Positions 1 to 3,244 of a stretch of DNA of 5,919 nucleotides are shown in pieces. Position 1 is the stretch's first letter. Each line of letters starts with the position of its first letter. Source of the DNA: an uncultured Myxococcales bacterium. Lineage in GTDB: Bacteria; Myxococcota_A; UBA9042. The stretch lies in NCBI GenBank assembly GCA_937915965.1, contig CALGHC010000917.1, positions 1 through 5,919 on the forward strand, written 5' to 3'. A program made the position numbers and the translations under genes. The notes below the pieces were generated by a model. That model did not search any database and was not told the DNA's origin. It worked only from the letters and a program-made list of their open reading frames with translations.

Positions 1-1065
1 CTGGCCGGGCACGAAGACCAGGCGACCCGCACTGGCCGCGTCGCAAGCCGGCAGCTTCTCGACGTCCTCGAGGCGCACTCCCAACAGCTTGTTGCTGTCG
101 AGGTCGAGGTCACCGCCGAGCTTGCCGCCGCTGCTGGCGAGGAAGTCGGCGCCCTGCACCCCGAGCGTGCCCTTGAGATCGACGTCGAGGTGCGCGCCGA
201 CGATCACCCCGCCGAGGGCCACGGTGGTAGCGGGCGCGAGGAGCTTGGCGAGCAAGCCAGCCTCGAGGTGGACCTGGCCGATGCAGCCAGAGCAGTTCAG
301 CTCTTCGGCCGTCAGGGCGACCTTTGCCGTGGTGGCTGTGCCCCCCTTGCTGTCGGAGCCAGCGTAGTTGACGGCCAGCGCGTCGTCGCCGACCGACCCC
401 GCGCCGAGGTGATCGACCGTGACGGCGCCCGAGGCGATCTCGCCGCTGCCGACGCAACCGCTGCAAGCCAGGTCGACGGCCGCGCCGTCCTTCTGGTTGG
501 ACGCCGCCCAGGTGAACGAGACGTGGTTGGCGCCGACGCAGCCGACACAGTCGAGGTCGAGGGCCTTGTCGGTGGTACCCGCGTGGGCGGCGACGTCGGC
601 GTGCAGGGCCCGGCGGGCGTAGGGCACGGCGCCGAGCGGCAGCCGCGGCAGCTCGGGATCCGAGCCGACGCGCACACCGATCCACAGGCCGGGATGGTCG
701 ACGAAGAGGGCTTGCGCGGGCGCCGTCGCGAGGTCGGAGCTGCCCAGGACGTGTACGAAGAGACCCTGCGCTACGGCGACCGCGGTGGCGGCCTCGCCCC
801 ACAGCGCATCCGCGGCGTCAGCAGCCGCGTACAGCTTCAGCGTCAGGCCATAGGAGCCATCGGCGACCGGACCGCCCCCGGCGGTGCGCAGGGCGCCTTG
901 GACGACGATCGGTGCCTCGGCCGCGCTCGCTGCGGACGGCTGGCAGAGCGCGACGGCGAGCGACGCGAATCCGGCCAGCCGAGCCATCGGCCAACGGCGG
1001 CGGCGCAGCGAATCATTGGGCTTGGTCGTCGGTCGGTTCAAGGTCGGACAGGCGGTGCGTGGCAT
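1..1065 (-). CDS. Exported Cys-x-x-Cys repeat protein with DGSY-type N-terminal domain (3' partial)
   Basis: Reading the minus strand from the ATG at 1065 gives 355 codons with no stop before the left edge, so the C-terminus is missing. Residues 1-48 form a signal peptide: a long basic n-region with RRRR at 21-24, a hydrophobic core around 30-41 and a likely SPI site after SAASA (48). C41 is preceded by Leu, so it is not a lipobox. Residues 52-160 read like a beta domain: VVQGALR, PVADGSYGLTLKLY, LWGEA, GLFVHVLG, LWIGVRV, ELPRLPL and VPYARRALHADVA. Residues 170-262 carry three Cys-x-x-Cys modules (C173/C176, C201/C204, C258/C261) and a VNYAGSDSKGG motif. The tail (LPACDAASAGRLVF) resembles the lead-in to a C-terminal domain. 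I recall this architecture from many predicted secreted myxobacterial proteins of unknown function; a surface or appendage role is inference. It is divergent from the radical SAM gene. The coding call rests on the coherent family pattern across the whole frame; the plus-strand frames here show none. Confidence 0.85.
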   Translation of the reverse strand, partial: MPRTACPTLNRPTTKPNDSLRRRRWPMARLAGFASLAVALCQPSAASAAEAPIVVQGALRTAGGGPVADGSYGLTLKLYAAADAADALWGEAATAVAVAQGLFVHVLGSSDLATAPAQALFVDHPGLWIGVRVGSDPELPRLPLGAVPYARRALHADVAAHAGTTDKALDLDCVGCVGANHVSFTWAASNQKDGAAVDLACSGCVGSGEIASGAVTVDHLGAGSVGDDALAVNYAGSDSKGGTATTAKVALTAEELNCSGCIGQVHLEAGLLAKLLAPATTVALGGVIVGAHLDVDLKGTLGVQGADFLASSGGKLGGDLDLDSNKLLGVRLEDVEKLPACDAASAGRLVFVPGQ

Positions 1066-1071
1066 GACGGT

Positions 1072-1075
1072 CTCC
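1072..1075 (-). promoter_or_regulatory. Ribosome binding site of the minus-strand exported protein
   Basis: On the minus strand GGAG lies 6 nt before the ATG at 1065. The alternative start, Met27 at 987-985, would give a more compact signal peptide, but its upstream sequence (a run of CGC codons) contains no Shine-Dalgarno match. This favours the ATG at 1065 despite the long n-region. Translation start is therefore fairly, but not fully, settled. Confidence 0.5.
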
Positions 1076-1212
1076 GCGGTTTCAGGTCGTCGGATCGTAG
1101 CACGATCGCCCGGCGATGCGCGCCTCGCCGCGGGGCTGACCACCACCGCCGCCGCGGCGAGTCCCCAGGCGATCGCGGTGACGGTGGCCGTGGCGACTGC
1201 CGGGAGGGTTGC

Positions 1213-1231
1213 CGTGACAATCTCGTGACAA
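1213..1231. promoter_or_regulatory. Pair of CGTGACAA direct repeats with 11-bp period, possible operator
   Basis: CGTGACAA occurs at 1213-1220 and again at 1224-1231, separated by 3 bp and so placed one helical turn apart on the same DNA face. The pair sits inside the 212-bp gap between two divergent genes, 47 bp upstream of the radical SAM start codon. A regulator binding as a same-orientation dimer is an inference; no known consensus was recognised. An 8-bp palindrome, TTGGCCAA, follows at 1234-1241. Confidence 0.3.
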
Positions 1232-1245
1232 CCTTGGCCAATAAT
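1214..1245 (+). promoter_or_regulatory. Weak sigma-70-like promoter candidate for the radical SAM gene
   Basis: AATAAT at 1240-1245 matches the -10 consensus at five of six positions and is one of the few AT-rich spots in the intergenic region. GTGACA at 1214-1219 matches the -35 consensus at five of six, but the spacer is 20 bp, longer than the usual 16-18, so activation through the CGTGACAA repeats or a chance match are both possible. Transcription would begin near 1252, leaving a leader of about 26 nt. The rest of 1066-1277 shows no gene or RNA that I can recognise. Confidence 0.22.
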
Positions 1246-1277
1246 GGCGGCCGCGATCAACCACCGAGGTCCCGGTC

Positions 1278-2945
1278 ATGACCCACGAAAAGCCCCTCAG
1301 AGTCCTGATGTCCAGTGTTTGTCAGCCGTTCGGCGTGAAGTACGGCGATGGCCTGGGGACCTCGTACGAGGGAACCCACCAGATCATGTGGGCCCAAGGG
1401 ATCTTTCGCACCCGCGCGACGACCACCCAGTGGGGCATCGACTTCATCGCCCACAACCTCCAGGCGCCGACCACCACCTTGCACTACCCGACGATGGCCC
1501 GCTTCATCGCGGAGATCCGGAAGGGCTACGACTACATCGGCATCGCGTTCGTGGCGACGACGAAGCACAAGATGATCCCGATGGTCGAGGCCATTCGCCG
1601 CTACGCGCCGCAGACCAAGGTCGTGCTGGGTGGCTACGGCACCGCCTTGAGCGACGACGAGATCGGCATCGAGGTCGACCACATCTGCCGCGGCGAGGGC
1701 GTCGCGTTCATGCGCGATCTGCTCGGCGAGCCGGTCGACCGGCCCATCGATCAGCCGTACATCAAGCAGCAGACCAAGCTCTTCACCATGAACCTCGGTG
1801 GTCCCGTCGGCTACGTCTTCGCTGGCCTGGGCTGTCCGCATGGCTGCGACTTCTGCGCGACCTCGCACTACTTCAAGCGGCGTCACATCCGTTTCCTCCC
1901 GGATGGCCGCTCGATCTTGCACGCCATCGAGCGCCTGCGGGCGAGCGACCCCGACATGGTCGACTTCTGGATCAGCGACGAGGACTTTCTGCTCAACCAG
2001 AAGCGCGGGCGTGGTTTCCTCGAGGCGATCCGCGAGTCGGATCAGCCGCCGCTGGCCATCAGCGCGTTCTCAAGCGTCAAGGCGCTGTCGCAGTACCATC
2101 CCAGCGAGCTGGTCGAGATGGGCATCGACTGGGTCTGGGTCGGCTACGAGGGCCAGCGTGCCGGCTACGCCAAGATGAACGGTCGGCCCTACGACGAGCT
2201 CTTCGCCGACCTGCGCGCCCACGGCATCAGCGTGCTCGCGTCGATGATCATTGGCTTCGACTACCAGACCCCGGAGATCATCGAGCAGGAGTTCGAAGAC
2301 CTCATCGCGCTGCGGCCGACCATGTCGCAGTTCCTCATCTACGGACCCGCGCACGGCACGCCGCTCTACGAGCGCATGGAGGCCGAGGGCCGACTGAACG
2401 CCGACGCCTTCGCCGACGCCTCGAAGCTGGACGGCTTCTCGCTGACCTTTGCGCACCCGCACATCAGCAAAGAAGAGATGGAAGCCTTGCAGAAGGAGCT
2501 TTATCACAAGGAGTTCCAGCGCCTCGGCCCGAGCATCTTCCGCTGCGCCGATACCTACCTCGAGGGCAGCATCCGCCTCGCCGACCACCCCGCGCCCCGC
2601 GTGCGCGCCAAGGCCAAGGCCTACGCCGACATCGCGAGGCGCGCTCGCATGGTGATCCCCGCCGCCAAGCGCTACGTCAGCCCCGAGGTGGGAGTGTGGC
2701 TCGACGAGCTCAGCGCGCGCATGACAAAGCACACCCGGCCATTCAGCCTCAAGGAGCGCAGCCTCGCCGCGCTGGCCCCGGTGATGCTCTGGTACACGGG
2801 CTTCAAGATGCGCCGCGGCATCGATCAGCAGCCGACCTTCAGTACGCGCTCGTGGCGGATGGGCGAGCCAGCCGTGGCGCCGCTCGCGGTGTCGCCGGTG
2901 CTGCCTGGTCAGGAACCGCTGGTCCTCGCCGGCCAGGAAGAGTAG
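1278..2945 (+). CDS. B12-binding-type radical SAM protein, substrate unknown
   Basis: This complete 555-residue cytoplasmic protein starts at the ATG at 1278, behind CGAGGT (1265-1270) with a 7-nt spacer, and ends at TAG 2943-2945. Residues 1-155 form a Rossmann-like B12-binding-type region: RVLMSSV near the start, YDYIGIAF (84-91), KVVLGGYGTAL (114-124) and VDHICRGEG (133-141), the last typical of this class. The usual DxHxxG cobalamin-ligand motif is not visible, so cobalamin may not bind in the base-off/His-on mode. The radical SAM domain spans about 178-375, with C186, C190 and C193 (CPHGCDFC) for the 4Fe-4S cluster and S-adenosylmethionine. Later motifs fit the barrel: FWISDEDF (230-237), VGYEGQ (288-293), SMIIGFD (322-328) and IYGPAHGTPLYERM (354-367). 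Residues 376-515 are largely helical, and the tail is Pro/Ala-rich. B12-type radical SAM enzymes carry out methylations and ring or lipid rearrangements; which one applies here cannot be read from the sequence. No partner genes are in view. Confidence 0.93.
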   Translation: MTHEKPLRVLMSSVCQPFGVKYGDGLGTSYEGTHQIMWAQGIFRTRATTTQWGIDFIAHNLQAPTTTLHYPTMARFIAEIRKGYDYIGIAFVATTKHKMIPMVEAIRRYAPQTKVVLGGYGTALSDDEIGIEVDHICRGEGVAFMRDLLGEPVDRPIDQPYIKQQTKLFTMNLGGPVGYVFAGLGCPHGCDFCATSHYFKRRHIRFLPDGRSILHAIERLRASDPDMVDFWISDEDFLLNQKRGRGFLEAIRESDQPPLAISAFSSVKALSQYHPSELVEMGIDWVWVGYEGQRAGYAKMNGRPYDELFADLRAHGISVLASMIIGFDYQTPEIIEQEFEDLIALRPTMSQFLIYGPAHGTPLYERMEAEGRLNADAFADASKLDGFSLTFAHPHISKEEMEALQKELYHKEFQRLGPSIFRCADTYLEGSIRLADHPAPRVRAKAKAYADIARRARMVIPAAKRYVSPEVGVWLDELSARMTKHTRPFSLKERSLAALAPVMLWYTGFKMRRGIDQQPTFSTRSWRMGEPAVAPLAVSPVLPGQEPLVLAGQEE

Positions 2946-2966
2946 CGGCGCGAGCGCGGCCGATCA

Positions 2967-2991
2967 GGCGGGTTCCCCGGCTGCGCCCGCT
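2967..2991 (+). terminator. Weak hairpin downstream of the radical SAM gene
   Basis: GCGGG at 2968-2972 can pair with CCCGC at 2986-2990, extended by one G-T pair, around a 13-nt loop, starting 22 nt after the stop codon. There is no T-run after it, so it is not a classical intrinsic terminator, and in sequence this GC-rich such a hairpin could arise by chance. The remainder of 2946-3244 holds no supportable gene or RNA; it contains only a 9-bp direct repeat, GACCGTCCC, at 3036-3044 and 3069-3077. Confidence 0.2.
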
Positions 2992-3234
2992 GTGGCAGCA
3001 AGCGAGGCGGTGCGACTGCTTCCAGGGGGGCGCTCGACCGTCCCCTCGCCGGCAATCCTAACATCCTGGACCGTCCCGGTGCCCAGCGACGGGTCACGGA
3101 ACTTGCGATCGCCCTAGCGCGACCGCGAGCGCCGATTGCGCGTGTCATTCCGTCTCTGGCACCATCGCCCGGAGCAACTAACGGCAGCAGGCGCCGGCGC
3201 GCGACGACGCGGCTACGCTCGTCCGCGGGGCGCG

Positions 3235-3241
3235 AAGGAGG
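3235..3241 (+). promoter_or_regulatory. Strong Shine-Dalgarno fixing the lipoprotein start
   Basis: AAGGAGG is a near-perfect anti-16S match ending 3 nt before the ATG at 3245. The spacing is shorter than the common 5-9 nt, but no other start codon near it opens a frame with a signal peptide. It supports the long frame running to the right edge over the competing open frames on either strand. Confidence 0.7.
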
Positions 3242-3244
3242 CAC

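Noticed and set aside
964..1002. Twin-arginine (Tat) signal in the minus-strand protein (RRRRWPM)
   Set aside because: After the arginines come Trp-Pro-Met, which do not fit the hydrophobic positions of the Tat motif; a Sec signal with a long basic n-region is simpler.
190..1281. 363-codon plus-strand frame and minus-strand frame 802-110
   Set aside because: Both are compositionally random. The minus-strand frame from 1065 has a signal peptide and a coherent repeat pattern across the whole region, so it is the gene.
1244..3061. 605-codon plus-strand frame overlapping the radical SAM gene
   Set aside because: It is Arg/Pro/His-rich without motifs, while the overlapping frame from 1278 carries a full radical SAM signature and a ribosome binding site.
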